A DNA stretch of 46,641 nt from UBA10449 sp005883585 (GTDB lineage Bacteria > Chloroflexota > Dormibacteria > Dormibacterales > Dormibacteraceae): assembly GCA_005883585.1 (NCBI GenBank), contig VBFD01000114.1:1-46641 (forward strand), given 5' to 3'. Position numbers and translations under genes: made by a program. Under the pieces are notes generated by a model. That model was not told the origin of the DNA and ran no database searches. It was given only the letters and a program-made list of their open reading frames with translations. Shown here in pieces: positions 24,066 to 32,202 of this stretch (position 1 is the stretch's first letter; every line of letters begins with the position of its first letter).

Positions 24066-24232
24066 CACACACATCTCTCGCGGGCCCTCCCTCTCCCGTT
24101 GGGCCCCTCCCCCAGCCCGACTCACCGATCGCCACGACTCTATTCAGTTCGACACGTCCGCACAACCCTGGTTGTTAAGGCCTCGATTCACGACGCTAAA
24201 CGCCCCTCCCCAGCCGCCCGTACTCCGGCTGA

Positions 24233-24238
24233 TAGGCT
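24233..24238 (+). promoter_or_regulatory. -10-like hexamer for the zinc-ribbon protein
   Basis: TAGGCT, 7 nt before the ATG at 24246. Same sequence and spacing as at 8870-8865. Confidence 0.4.
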
Positions 24239-24245
24239 TTACCGA

Positions 24246-24830
24246 ATGCCGATTGGCGACTTCCTGCGGCGCCGGCCGGACGCACTGACCTGCCAAGCTT
24301 GCGGCTCACCTCTACCCCCGGGCGCGATCTTCTGTCCCTCGTGTGGAGTCAGGGCTGACGACCCACAGGCCGAGCCACTCCACATCGTCGACCGCACGAC
24401 CGGGCTCTTCAACGATCGGTTCGTGCGACCCGTGCTCGAGGACGAGCTCGCGCGCGCGCACCGCTACCAGCGCAACCTCGGCGTCCTCCTGATCGAAGCC
24501 AACGGGGTCGGCACCGCCGACGAGGCTCTCAAGACCATGGCCGCCGCGCTGGCGGGCACGGTGCGGGACGTGGACACACCTGGAGTCCTGGGCCGCACAC
24601 CCCCACAACTGCTGGCCATCCTGCCCGACACCGACGTCGCCGGCACGGCGCACGCCGCCAATCGCGTCCTTTCCGCGGTCAATGAAGCCCTTAAGTCGAC
24701 GGGCGGTCACGCCGCCGTCGGGCTTGTGTGCATCCGTCCCGGCCAGCGCGTTCGCGCCGGCGCTGTCATCGAGAGCGCGAGCCGCTCGCTGCGTTCGGGC
24801 CGGCCCGAGATGATGGGCAAGCCCGCCTGA
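24246..24830 (+). CDS. Zinc-ribbon protein with degenerate GGDEF-like domain
   Basis: A 194-residue protein. A zinc ribbon uses Cys16, Cys19, Cys30 and Cys33 (CQACG and CPSCG). From about residue 45 the sequence follows the start of diguanylate cyclase domains (RTTGLFNDRFVRPVLEDEL, then ARAHRYQRNLGVLLIEANG). The catalytic GGDEF motif is missing: the equivalent place reads LGRTPPQLLAILPDTD near residues 115-130. It should not make cyclic di-GMP; it might bind nucleotide or act as a structural or signalling partner. The start is taken at ATG 24246, with TAGGCT 7 nt upstream. It overlaps the next gene by 4 bp. Confidence 0.75.
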   Translation: MPIGDFLRRRPDALTCQACGSPLPPGAIFCPSCGVRADDPQAEPLHIVDRTTGLFNDRFVRPVLEDELARAHRYQRNLGVLLIEANGVGTADEALKTMAAALAGTVRDVDTPGVLGRTPPQLLAILPDTDVAGTAHAANRVLSAVNEALKSTGGHAAVGLVCIRPGQRVRAGAVIESASRSLRSGRPEMMGKPA

Positions 24831-25393
24831 CGCTCGACATCTATCTCGCCAGGCACGGCGAGACCGAATGGAGCCTCTCCGGCCAGCACACGGGCGTCAC
24901 CGACATCCCCCTCACCGCCAAGGGCGAAGCGGAGGCTCGGGCCCTGGGCGCGCGGTTGGGTGGGTTGAGCTTCGACGCCGTCTTCTCGAGCCCGCTCCAG
25001 CGCGCCTTGCGCACCGCCGAGATCGCCGGCTTCCCCCACCCTCGATTGACGCCACTGCTTCGCGAATTCGATTACGGCCACTACGAAGGGATCACCACCA
25101 AAGAGATTCACGAAAAGCAACCTGGCTGGGAGGTATTCAAAGACGGGTGCCCCGGCGGAGAGACCCCAGCTCAGGTCTATGCGCGAGCCCTCGAGTTCAT
25201 CGGCCTTTGCGAAGCTGCCGGCGGCCGCGTCCTTGCATTCGGCCACGGGCACATCCTGCGTGCCGTCGCGGTGGCCTGGCTCGGACTCGACGTCACCGTT
25301 GCCGCCGGCCTGCAGCTCGATGTCGCCACGTTGAGCCGCCTTCAGGAGGACCCAGACAACCGCCGTTTGCTCGCCATGTGGAACGCGCCCTAG
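24827..25393 (+). CDS. Histidine phosphatase family protein
   Basis: A phosphoglycerate-mutase-like phosphatase of about 188 residues. The phosphohistidine motif ARHGETEWSLSGQHTG is at the N-terminus, with LGGLSFDAVFSSPLQRALRT (residues about 45-64), LLREFDYGHYEGITTKEI near 80 and the second His in FGHGHILRAVAVAWL near 141. No ATG, GTG or TTG lies at the expected place. The plausible start is a CTG at 24827 inside CTGA, overlapping the stop of the previous gene, so translation is probably coupled; a GTG at 24728 would add an unlikely tail. The substrate is unknown. Confidence 0.8.
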   Translation: MTLDIYLARHGETEWSLSGQHTGVTDIPLTAKGEAEARALGARLGGLSFDAVFSSPLQRALRTAEIAGFPHPRLTPLLREFDYGHYEGITTKEIHEKQPGWEVFKDGCPGGETPAQVYARALEFIGLCEAAGGRVLAFGHGHILRAVAVAWLGLDVTVAAGLQLDVATLSRLQEDPDNRRLLAMWNAP

Positions 25394-25403
25394 CGCCGCG
25401 ACG

Positions 25404-25751
25404 TCAGCGCTTCCGGCGCAAGCTCCACGGACGGCCCCGGACTCCAGGGAGCCCGGCGAACACCAGATAGGCCGAAGTCTCGACATCCGCTCGATACGTG
25501 TGCCGCTCCCCCGGGTTGATCAGAAGCATCTCGCCGGTTCCCACGTCGCCCTCCTTCAATCCGTCGTGGAAATGAAGGCGGCCTTCGGTGACGATCAGAG
25601 CGACGGGGATCGCGTTGCGATGCTCGGGCACGGTTTGGCCCGGTTCCAAACGCAGTCCGACCACGCGCATCGATCCGCAGTCCGCGATCTGCTCAAAACC
25701 AAAAGCTCGATGACCTTCGCCCGGGCCCGGCGATGACACTCGCGATATCAT
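25404..25751 (-). CDS. Small cupin-domain protein
   Basis: A 115-residue single-domain cupin. It reads VGLRLEPGQTVPEHRNAIPV near residue 31, with one metal-type His, then GRLHFHDGLKEGDVGTGEML and INPGERHTYRADVE with the second His, ending in a basic tail. Such proteins bind a metal and small ligands, or act as isomerases or dioxygenases; no specific role is evident. The start at ATG 25751 is preferred, because longer readings run into the divergent gene. Confidence 0.75.
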   Translation of the reverse strand: MISRVSSPGPGEGHRAFGFEQIADCGSMRVVGLRLEPGQTVPEHRNAIPVALIVTEGRLHFHDGLKEGDVGTGEMLLINPGERHTYRADVETSAYLVFAGLPGVRGRPWSLRRKR

Positions 25752-25781
25752 GCCGCCCCCGCGAAGCCTCAACATCGACGC

Positions 25782-26459
25782 GTGGAAATCGTCCATGCCA
25801 CAGGCCTCGAGGGCGCTCGCGATGCCAGGGGCGTGGTGGTCGTCATCGACGTCCTGCGTTCGTTCACCGTCAGCGCTTATGCCCTGGCGGGCGGAGCTCG
25901 TGAATGCCTCCTCGTCTCGACGGTCGCGGAGGCGGGCCGGCTTGCGCGGGACATTCCCGATGCGCTCATCTGCGCCGAGGAGAACGCCCTTCCGATCCCC
26001 GGGATCGACGTCAGCAACTCGCCGACGCAGGTGGCGGCCGCGCACATGCACGGCACGACACTGATACAGCGCTCGACCGCGGGCACGCCTGTCATCGCAG
26101 CTGTCCGGACTGAGGAAGGCACCTTCGCCGGGAGTCTGGTCGTCGCGACCGCGACGGCGCAAGCCTGCCTGTTAAGACGCCCGAGCACGGTCACGCTGGT
26201 CGCTTCGGCTGACTTTCCCGAAGACCACGCGTGCGCGAAGTTCATCGAGGCGACCATCCGTGGGACCAGCATCGATCTCGAGCCGCTGCTGAAGCCACTG
26301 CGTGAAAGCGAGCGCTATCGCAAGGTGATGGCCGGAAAGTGGCCGGGCTTTCCGCCGACAGACATCGAGCTCGCGCTGGCGCTCGACCGTTTCGACTTCG
26401 CGATGCCCGCCACCCGGCACGACGATCACATCGCACTGAGAATGTTCAACCCGCGCTAG
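25782..26459 (+). CDS. ComB-family 2-phosphosulfolactate phosphatase-like protein
   Basis: A 225-residue ComB-fold protein: VVVIDVLRSFTVSAYALAGG near residue 19, ICAEENALPIPGIDVSNSPT near 63, STAGTPVIAA near 98, ATATAQACLLRRPSTVTLVA near 118 and an acidic Mg-binding region near DFPEDHACAKFIE. ComB removes phosphate from phosphosulfolactate in coenzyme M synthesis. Bacterial homologues without that pathway are common and their role is unclear. No comA, comC or comDE is in the window. The GTG at 25782 is the likely start. Confidence 0.8.
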   Translation: MEIVHATGLEGARDARGVVVVIDVLRSFTVSAYALAGGARECLLVSTVAEAGRLARDIPDALICAEENALPIPGIDVSNSPTQVAAAHMHGTTLIQRSTAGTPVIAAVRTEEGTFAGSLVVATATAQACLLRRPSTVTLVASADFPEDHACAKFIEATIRGTSIDLEPLLKPLRESERYRKVMAGKWPGFPPTDIELALALDRFDFAMPATRHDDHIALRMFNPR

Positions 26460-26517
26460 CAGGCTTCGCCGCGCGCAAGCTTTCGCCCCCGCCGACCGTC
26501 TTATCCATTTGGGGGCC

Positions 26518-27009
26518 GTGCGCATTCATCTCGTCGCCGGCATGACGCTGGCTGTGGTCGCTGCCGCTTGCAGCTCGCCTCGGGCGAGCTCATCCGCGGG
26601 CCAATTCAGCTCCTGCGCCAATAGCGGTGCCGCACACCACGCTTACGTCGTCGTTCAGCATCTCAACGGCGCTTCATTTCAACGCTGCGTAGGATTCGAC
26701 GGCTCAGACATCGACGGCCAGGCGCTCATGGATCAGTCAGGTATTCAATATGGGGCCCACCAGCTGAGCTCTGGCAAAGCTGTCTGCCAGGTCGATCACG
26801 AGCCCCAGCAGTACAGCCAATGCTTCCCACAGAGCCAACCCTACTGGGCGCTCTTCGTCGAGACGAACGGCAAGTGGGCCAGCGCGCCGAACGGATTCAC
26901 CGAAACCAAGCTGCACGATGCTGAGGGGCTGGGATGGCGTTACGTTTCCGCGAGCGATTCCTCGCCTGCGCCTCCTCCGCTTCCGCGGCTGACAGGCGCG
27001 ACCAGTTAG
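26518..27009 (+). CDS. Lipoprotein with a possible transcobalamin-like (DUF4430-type) domain
   Basis: A 163-residue exported lipoprotein. The signal peptide ends in a lipobox, with lipidation at Cys18 (VVAAACSS). The mature domain has the spacing of DUF4430/transcobalamin C-terminal-like domains: a ligand-lining VCQVDHEPQ segment, YWALFVETNGKWASAPNGF near residue 113, and EGLGWRYV near 140 in place of the usual GDVEGWRY. Internal cysteines could pair. It is convergent with cobC (4-bp overlap), at the end of the B12 locus. A corrinoid-binding role is plausible but is inferred from motif resemblance and position only. GTG 26518 is preferred over TTG 26509. Confidence 0.6.
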   Translation: MRIHLVAGMTLAVVAAACSSPRASSSAGQFSSCANSGAAHHAYVVVQHLNGASFQRCVGFDGSDIDGQALMDQSGIQYGAHQLSSGKAVCQVDHEPQQYSQCFPQSQPYWALFVETNGKWASAPNGFTETKLHDAEGLGWRYVSASDSSPAPPPLPRLTGATS

Positions 27010-27563
27010 GTCGCGAGCAAGGCGACCGCACCACCAAGTTCGAGTCGCCTCGCGAACGATTCGGAAACCGTCTCCCGAGTGATCACCGACCGCAGGACAG
27101 CAAGGGAGCCCGCATGAGCGACGATCGCGACCTCTCCGCTGTCATCGGCGAAGGGATGCAGCGAATCCCAGAACGCGCGAACGCGGCGCTCCAGGTCGTG
27201 GACGCTTTCGCCGAAGCTCGGCGGCGTCATGCGGATGTCGGCCTCCCAGGCCTTCGCTGCCGCCGCCTCTTCGGACCACAGATCGGTCAGCGATCTGCCC
27301 TCCCAGGACCCGAAGTCCAGCTCGCGCAGCGCCGCTTCAGGCTGGACCGGTAGGCCGTGCGGAGCGGCGACGACGCGCGCGGTCGCGAGCGCTCGCCGCC
27401 GGTCGCTCGAGACGACCCGCACCAGCGGCCGGTCTTGCAGCAGGCCCGCGACCTGATCGGCTTGCGTCCGTCCTTCTTTGCTCAACGCAGGATCGGTGGC
27501 GCCGATGGCCGAGGTTGGTGGCGCCGTCGAGGCGCCGTGCCGGATAAGCCAAACGCGGATCAC
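27006..27563 (-). CDS. cobC: Alpha-ribazole phosphatase-like histidine phosphatase
   Basis: A 185-residue histidine phosphatase: VWLIRHGASTAPPTSAIG at the N-terminus, RVVSSDRRRALATARVV near 49, the family motif ALRELDFGSWEGRSLTDLW near 74, and the second His in VAIVAHAGSLAVLRS near 146. In B12 assembly it removes phosphate from alpha-ribazole phosphate, or from adenosylcobalamin phosphate. Its place as the last gene of the cobalamin operon, starting at a GTG that overlaps the cobS stop (GTGA), supports this role over a general phosphatase. Confidence 0.85.
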   Translation of the reverse strand: MIRVWLIRHGASTAPPTSAIGATDPALSKEGRTQADQVAGLLQDRPLVRVVSSDRRRALATARVVAAPHGLPVQPEAALRELDFGSWEGRSLTDLWSEEAAAAKAWEADIRMTPPSFGESVHDLERRVRAFWDSLHPFADDSGEVAIVAHAGSLAVLRSVITRETVSESFARRLELGGAVALLAT

Positions 27564-28291
27564 AGGTGGGCGGCAAACACGACCAGCGCGCCTAGCTGGC
27601 TCAGCTCCGCGGTGGCGCCATAGACGTCTCCTGTCGCGCCACCGATTCGCCGCCGAGCGATCGCGGCCACCACGGCGGCGATCAACAAGGCAACCAGAAC
27701 GGCCACCGCGGCGCTCCGCCAATCGAGGGCGCATACGAGGACAACGATCGCGGAGCCAAGCACCAGGTCGAACCGACGGTGCCGGCCTCCGGCGGCGACT
27801 CCGAGTCCAGACTCGCGCACATAAGGCAGCGACGCGATCACCACGAGGAGCGTCCACCGCGAGACCGTGCCCGCGATCACGAGCGCCACGATCGCCCGCG
27901 CGGGCGACATCGAAGCCAGCGCGGCTACATCTCCGACCAGCACCAGCACCACCGCGACCAGGCCGAACGATCCCACGCGCGAATCGCGCATGACCACGAG
28001 CCGGCGGGCGACGTCGCCGCCTCCAAACAAGCCGTCCGCGGCATCGGCCAGGCCGTCGAGGTGGAGCGCACCGGTCAACACAGCCAGGGCCGCGACTGCC
28101 GCCACCGCGGCGACGAGCGGTGAGGTCACGGCTGCCACCAAAACCAAGCACGCACCTGCGGCGAGCCCGAGCAGAGCTCCCACGGCGGGGAAGTAAGCGC
28201 GTCCGAGGCGCTCGCCCGAGGCCCCCTCCGACGTCGCCATAGGGATGACGGTCAAGAAGGCCATCGCCGCCCGCATCGAGCGGATGCTCAC
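27560..28291 (-). CDS. cobS: Adenosylcobinamide-GDP ribazoletransferase
   Basis: A 243-residue integral membrane enzyme that joins adenosylcobinamide-GDP and alpha-ribazole to complete the lower ligand of B12. The family motifs are the N-terminal FLTVIPM, the catalytic GALHLDGLADAADGLFGG near residue 74 with its acidic residues, VMRDSRVGSFG near 99, and a C-terminal GGATGDVYGATAELSQ near 216. Several hydrophobic helices fill the rest. The GTG start overlaps the cobU stop (GTGA). Confidence 0.93.
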   Translation of the reverse strand: MSIRSMRAAMAFLTVIPMATSEGASGERLGRAYFPAVGALLGLAAGACLVLVAAVTSPLVAAVAAVAALAVLTGALHLDGLADAADGLFGGGDVARRLVVMRDSRVGSFGLVAVVLVLVGDVAALASMSPARAIVALVIAGTVSRWTLLVVIASLPYVRESGLGVAAGGRHRRFDLVLGSAIVVLVCALDWRSAAVAVLVALLIAAVVAAIARRRIGGATGDVYGATAELSQLGALVVFAAHL

Positions 28292-28797
28292 CGCGGCAGG
28301 TCCAGCTCTCGGCCCGCCACCATGAGAACCGCGCGGTCGGCGGACTCGGCCAGCCGCGCGTTGACAGAGCCGAGCACATCGCGGAAGCTCCTGGCCAGCT
28401 CGTTGACCGGGACGATGCCGAGGCCGACCTCGTTTGTCACCACTACGCAGTCACGCCCTCGCAGCGCGTCCACGAGCTCTTCTGCGGCGGCGGCGATGTC
28501 AACCGGGCTCGCGCCCTCGCCGAGTAGGTTCGACACCCACAATGTCAAACAGTCGACGACGAGGAAATCACGCGCGGCGGCCGACCGAGCGGCGCCCAGG
28601 AGATCGAGTGGCGCCTCGACGGTCTTCCACGCCACGGGCCTCGATTCGCGATGCGTGCGGATCCGCTCGGCCATCTCGGCATCTCCGGCGACCGCGGTGG
28701 CGATGAAAGTCACCGGCGCGCCGGAGTCCGCCGCAAGTCGCGCGGCCAGCGCAGACTTGCCGCTGCGCGCGCCGCCGAGCACCAGCACCAACGCCAT
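28288..28797 (-). CDS. cobU: Adenosylcobinamide kinase / guanylyltransferase
   Basis: A 169-residue bifunctional CobU. It phosphorylates adenosylcobinamide and adds GMP from GTP. The P-loop is GGARSGKS at residues 8-15; the guanylylation-site region is RIRTHRESRPVAWKTVEAP near 45, followed by LVVDCLTLWVSNLL near 80 and VVTNEVGLGIVPVNELARSF near 116. The ATG at 28797 shares one base with the cobO stop (TGATG). Confidence 0.93.
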   Translation of the reverse strand: MALVLVLGGARSGKSALAARLAADSGAPVTFIATAVAGDAEMAERIRTHRESRPVAWKTVEAPLDLLGAARSAAARDFLVVDCLTLWVSNLLGEGASPVDIAAAAEELVDALRGRDCVVVTNEVGLGIVPVNELARSFRDVLGSVNARLAESADRAVLMVAGRELDLPR

Positions 28798-29363
28798 CAG
28801 AAATCGATGCCGCGAATCGCGCGCACGCCGCGATCGAACGCGTGCTTGACCTTCCTCATCTCGGTCACCGTGTCGGCGAGCTCGACCAGATCGGCCGGCG
28901 CATCGCGACCGGTGGCGATGATGTTCACCGACGGCGGCCGGTTGCGAATGACATCGACGACCTCCGCGATCGGGATCCAGCCCCAGTTCATCGGATACGT
29001 GATCTCGTCGAGGACGACCAGGCCATAAGTTCCCGACTGGATCTTCTCCTTGCTCACGGTCCAGGCATACCGGGCGATCGCCTCGGTGCGGTCCATGTTC
29101 TTGCTGTCCCAGGTGAAGCCGTCCCCGATCGTCAGCCATTCGACGCCGAGGCTGGTCGCCGCCTTCTCCTCGCCCACCTTCCACTTCCCTGACTTGACGA
29201 ACTGGATGACGCACACCTTCCAGCCACGCGCCACCGCGCGCATTGCGGTGCCGAAGGCGGCGGTCGACTTCCCCTTCCCGTCGCCGGTGTTGACCATCAC
29301 GATCGACGACGCCTTGCTGGTGGCAAGCGCCGGCCCTTTCGTGGGGACGTCTTTCGATTTCAC
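28797..29363 (-). CDS. cobO: Cob(I)alamin adenosyltransferase, CobA/CobO/BtuR type
   Basis: A 188-residue corrinoid adenosyltransferase that transfers the adenosyl group of ATP to cob(I)alamin or cobinamide. The modified P-loop GDGKGKST is at residues 27-34, followed by VIQFVKSGKWKVGEE, FTWDSKNMDRTEAI near 84, LVVLDEITYPMNWGWI near 115 and IIATGRDAPADLVELADTV near 148. It works on scavenged corrinoids here, since no ring synthesis genes accompany it. The ATG overlaps the btuD stop by 4 bp. Confidence 0.93.
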   Translation of the reverse strand: MKSKDVPTKGPALATSKASSIVMVNTGDGKGKSTAAFGTAMRAVARGWKVCVIQFVKSGKWKVGEEKAATSLGVEWLTIGDGFTWDSKNMDRTEAIARYAWTVSKEKIQSGTYGLVVLDEITYPMNWGWIPIAEVVDVIRNRPPSVNIIATGRDAPADLVELADTVTEMRKVKHAFDRGVRAIRGIDF

Positions 29364-30166
29364 GACGGCTCCTCAGCGGATGCGGGTTGAGGTCGGGATC
29401 GAACCGGCACCACCGCGCGCCCGGATCCGTTCATAGAAAGCACATGCACGTGCGCGTGGTAATGGCTGGCGATCGCCGACTCGGTCAGAACCTCTGCGGG
29501 CGCGCCGACGGCGACGAGCTCGCCGCCGACCAGCAGGGCGAGTCGGTCCGCGTACTGGCCCGCGAGCGTGAGCTCATGCATCGCGGCGATCACGGTCAGT
29601 CCCTGCTCCGCGCGCAGCTCGTCGATGAGCTCGAGCACCTCTTGCTGACGACCCACGTCGAGGGAGCTTGTCGGCTCATCGACCAGAAGGATCGGGGCCT
29701 GCTGCGCAAGGGCGCGGGCGATGGCCGCCCGCTGTCGCTCGCCACCACTCAGGTGATCGAGCGGCCGCGCCGCGAGGCCATCCAGGGAGAGCCGCTCGAG
29801 GATGTCGGCCACGACGCGTTGGTCCGCGCGTCCCTCCTTGCCGAAGTAGGTGAGATGCGGGCTGCGGCCGAGGAGGACGTACTGCGACACCGACATGCCC
29901 TCGGGCATGTGTGGCTCCTGCATCACCATTGCCACACGGCGGGCGAGCTCACGCCCGCCCATTCCCGCCACGGCGACGCCGCCGATCTCGATGGTGCCCT
30001 CGTACGCGACCAGTCGCGAGATCGCGCGCAGGATGGTTGTCTTGCCGGCGCCGTTGGGACCTATGAGCGCCAGCCATTCGCCTGACGCAATGTTGAGGTC
30101 GAGGTCGCTCACCACCACGTCGGATTCGTACGCGATGGTGACCTTACGCAGGACGACGTTGCTCAC
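29360..30166 (-). CDS. btuD: Corrinoid ABC transporter ATPase
   Basis: A 268-residue ATP-binding subunit of the FecE/BtuD group: Walker A GPNGAGKT at residues 36-43, Q-loop VAMVMQEPHMPEGMSV, signature LSGGERQRAAIARALA near 139, Walker B ILLVDEPTSSLD near 158 and H-loop AAMHELTLA. The C-terminus has HYHAHVHVLS and a proline-rich tail. It is placed between the permease and cobO in a riboswitch-controlled operon, so the substrate is very likely a corrinoid rather than iron. The GTG at 30166 overlaps the permease stop (GTGA). Confidence 0.9.
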   Translation of the reverse strand: MSNVVLRKVTIAYESDVVVSDLDLNIASGEWLALIGPNGAGKTTILRAISRLVAYEGTIEIGGVAVAGMGGRELARRVAMVMQEPHMPEGMSVSQYVLLGRSPHLTYFGKEGRADQRVVADILERLSLDGLAARPLDHLSGGERQRAAIARALAQQAPILLVDEPTSSLDVGRQQEVLELIDELRAEQGLTVIAAMHELTLAGQYADRLALLVGGELVAVGAPAEVLTESAIASHYHAHVHVLSMNGSGRAVVPVRSRPQPASAEEPS

Positions 30167-31263
30167 AAAGCAGCCGCTCGGGTCGAGCGCATCACGACGA
30201 TGAAGAACGGCGCACCGACGAACGCGGTGATCACGCCGATCGGCAGCTCGGCGGGCGCCGCGACCGTGCGCGCGGCCGTATCGGCGAGCACCAGGAACGA
30301 CGCTCCGAAAAGGAGCGACAGCGGGATGACGACACGGTAGCTGCGGCCGACCAGCAGACGCACGGTGTGCGGAATGATGATCCCGACGAACGCGATCGTG
30401 CCCGCGATCGCGACCACCGCCGCGGTGCCCAACGTCGCGGCGACGACGACGATCAGCCGCACGCGCCGCGCGGAGATGCCGAGGCTGGTCACCTCCTCGT
30501 CGCCGACGCTGAGCGCGTCGAGGAGCCGGCGATGAAGAAGGATCACGAAAACGCTGATGACCACGTAGGGGAGCACGAGCAGCACGCCGTCCCAGCCGGC
30601 CGTGACCAGCCGCCCCAGGATCCACGAATAGACCTGGCGGATGCTGTTCGTCTGCGACTGCTGGATGTAGGTCTGGATGGCGTTGAAGAAAGCCGCGATG
30701 GCGACCCCAGCGAGAATCAGCCCGGTGGTGTTCCTCAACCCGGTCACTGTCCGTCCCAACGCGTACGCCCCCGCGACGGCCAGGGCCGCACCGACAAAGC
30801 CGGCGAGAGGCACGACGTTGACGCCGATCAGCGATGACCCCGGAGCGAACGCGATCGCCAGCGTGGCGCCGAGGTTGGCGCCCGCCGCCGCGCCGAGCAG
30901 GTACGGGTCCGCGAGCGGGTTGCGGAAGACGCCCTGGTAGGCAGCGCCGGCAGTCGCGAGCATCCCGCCGACGATGGCGCCCAGCACCACCCTGGGGATG
31001 CGCAGCGACCACAGGATCGACGCCTGGCCGGGATCGACAGATCCCGCGGTGCCGAACCATGGAATCGGCGCCAGCAGCGTCCGCACGACCGCCCCGAGGG
31101 AGATGTGGACCGGTCCGACCAGCACGCCCAGGACGGCTGCGAAGAGCAGGGCGACCACACCCGCCAGCGCCCACAACCAGGGCAAGCGGGGCAGGCCTTG
31201 AAGTAGAGCCGCCGGCGCCGCTCCGACCGGACGCGACAACCTGCGGCCAAGGCTCGACATCAC
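30163..31263 (-). CDS. btuC: Corrinoid ABC transporter permease (FecCD family)
   Basis: A 366-residue FecCD-type permease with about ten helices. Recognisable motifs are RIPRVVLGAIVGGMLATAG near residue 93, FRNPLADPYLLGAAAGANLG near 112, LGISARRVRL near 258 and TIAFVGIIIPHTVRLLVGR, the coupling and conserved C-terminal region (residues about 288-306). It forms the membrane channel with BtuD and takes substrate from the BtuF-like lipoprotein. It overlaps both neighbours by 4 bp. Confidence 0.92.
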   Translation of the reverse strand: MMSSLGRRLSRPVGAAPAALLQGLPRLPWLWALAGVVALLFAAVLGVLVGPVHISLGAVVRTLLAPIPWFGTAGSVDPGQASILWSLRIPRVVLGAIVGGMLATAGAAYQGVFRNPLADPYLLGAAAGANLGATLAIAFAPGSSLIGVNVVPLAGFVGAALAVAGAYALGRTVTGLRNTTGLILAGVAIAAFFNAIQTYIQQSQTNSIRQVYSWILGRLVTAGWDGVLLVLPYVVISVFVILLHRRLLDALSVGDEEVTSLGISARRVRLIVVVAATLGTAAVVAIAGTIAFVGIIIPHTVRLLVGRSYRVVIPLSLLFGASFLVLADTAARTVAAPAELPIGVITAFVGAPFFIVVMRSTRAAAL

Positions 31264-32198
31264 GCCGCCTGAAGCTCCAGCTGCTTCACGTGGGGCGCGA
31301 TGGTGCGCAGAAAGTCGACCACCCGTGGGCCCCAGCGTGACGCGATGTCGTCATCGACGCCGATCACCTGCGCCGACTTCACGGCCGCGATCGAGCTCCA
31401 GCCCGGCCGTGCCGAAACGGTGCTGAGGTCCTGGTGGCAGCACTTGGTGTCCGCGAGCACGATGAGGTCTGGGCTGGACGAGACGATGTACTCGGCTGAC
31501 AGCTGAGGGTAATCGGGCGCCGCGGCAGTGGCGCCGTCGGCGATGTTCTTCAGGCTGAGCAGCGCGTACACCTGGCCGATGAACGTGGCCGAGGTCGCGG
31601 AGTAATAAGTGTCGTCGAGCTCGTGGTAGACCTTGAGCTGCTTCGTCGGTTTCGGAATCGAGGCCACAATTGTCGCGAGGTCGGAGCGCATCTTCTTTTC
31701 AACGGATGTCGCGCCCTCGACGTCGCCTGTGGCCGCGCCCAGCTGTTCGATCTGCTTGTACGACTCGTCGAGGTTCTTGGCCGCAGGCTCGATGAGAATC
31801 GGGATGTTGAGCGCGCCAAGCCCGTGGACGAGTCCGCCAGTGTCGTCAGACGCGACCACCAGGTCGGGGGTGTATGCCGCGATCGCCTCGATGTTGGGCT
31901 GGAAGCCGGAGAGCTTGGTCATCGGAGCATTGGCCGGGTAGTTCGACTGATCGTCGACCGCAACGACCTGGGCGCCGGCGCCGATCGCGAAGAGCATCTC
32001 CGTCGCGGTCGGCGACAGGGACACGATGCGGTGCGGCTGCTTGCTTATCGTCACGCTCGCGCCGCCGCTTTCAGCGATCGTCACCGGGAAGTGGGCCGTC
32101 ACAGAGGTCGATGACGTCGAGGACGAGTTCGCGCCACACGCCATGAGCGCGATACCGATGGCGGCCACTGCAGGCCGCCTGATGTGATGCATGCGCAT
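31260..32198 (-). CDS. btuF: Corrinoid-binding lipoprotein of the ABC importer
   Basis: A 312-residue substrate-binding lipoprotein of the class III (BtuF/FhuD) fold. The signal peptide ends in a lipobox with Cys21 (ALMAC). The mature protein has HRIVSLSPTATEMLFAIGAG near 57, a typical VVAVDDQSNYPANA, then PDLVVASDDTGG, a long linking helix, SSSPDLIVLADTKCCHQD near 239 and a C-terminal RTIAPHVKQLEL. The ATG at 32198 has GGGAGG about 8 nt upstream. It is the first gene after the cobalamin riboswitch, whose likely switching helix includes this Shine-Dalgarno region. The Cys-Cys pair is unusual and could be a structural or metal site. Confidence 0.9.
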   Translation of the reverse strand: MRMHHIRRPAVAAIGIALMACGANSSSTSSTSVTAHFPVTIAESGGASVTISKQPHRIVSLSPTATEMLFAIGAGAQVVAVDDQSNYPANAPMTKLSGFQPNIEAIAAYTPDLVVASDDTGGLVHGLGALNIPILIEPAAKNLDESYKQIEQLGAATGDVEGATSVEKKMRSDLATIVASIPKPTKQLKVYHELDDTYYSATSATFIGQVYALLSLKNIADGATAAAPDYPQLSAEYIVSSSPDLIVLADTKCCHQDLSTVSARPGWSSIAAVKSAQVIGVDDDIASRWGPRVVDFLRTIAPHVKQLELQAA

Positions 32199-32202
32199 CC
32201 CG

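Noticed and set aside
24246..24830. Active diguanylate cyclase
   Set aside because: The GGDEF active-site motif is absent.
29360..32198. Iron-siderophore or heme importer
   Set aside because: The family is compatible, but the cobalamin riboswitch upstream and cob genes downstream in one overlapping operon favour corrinoid.
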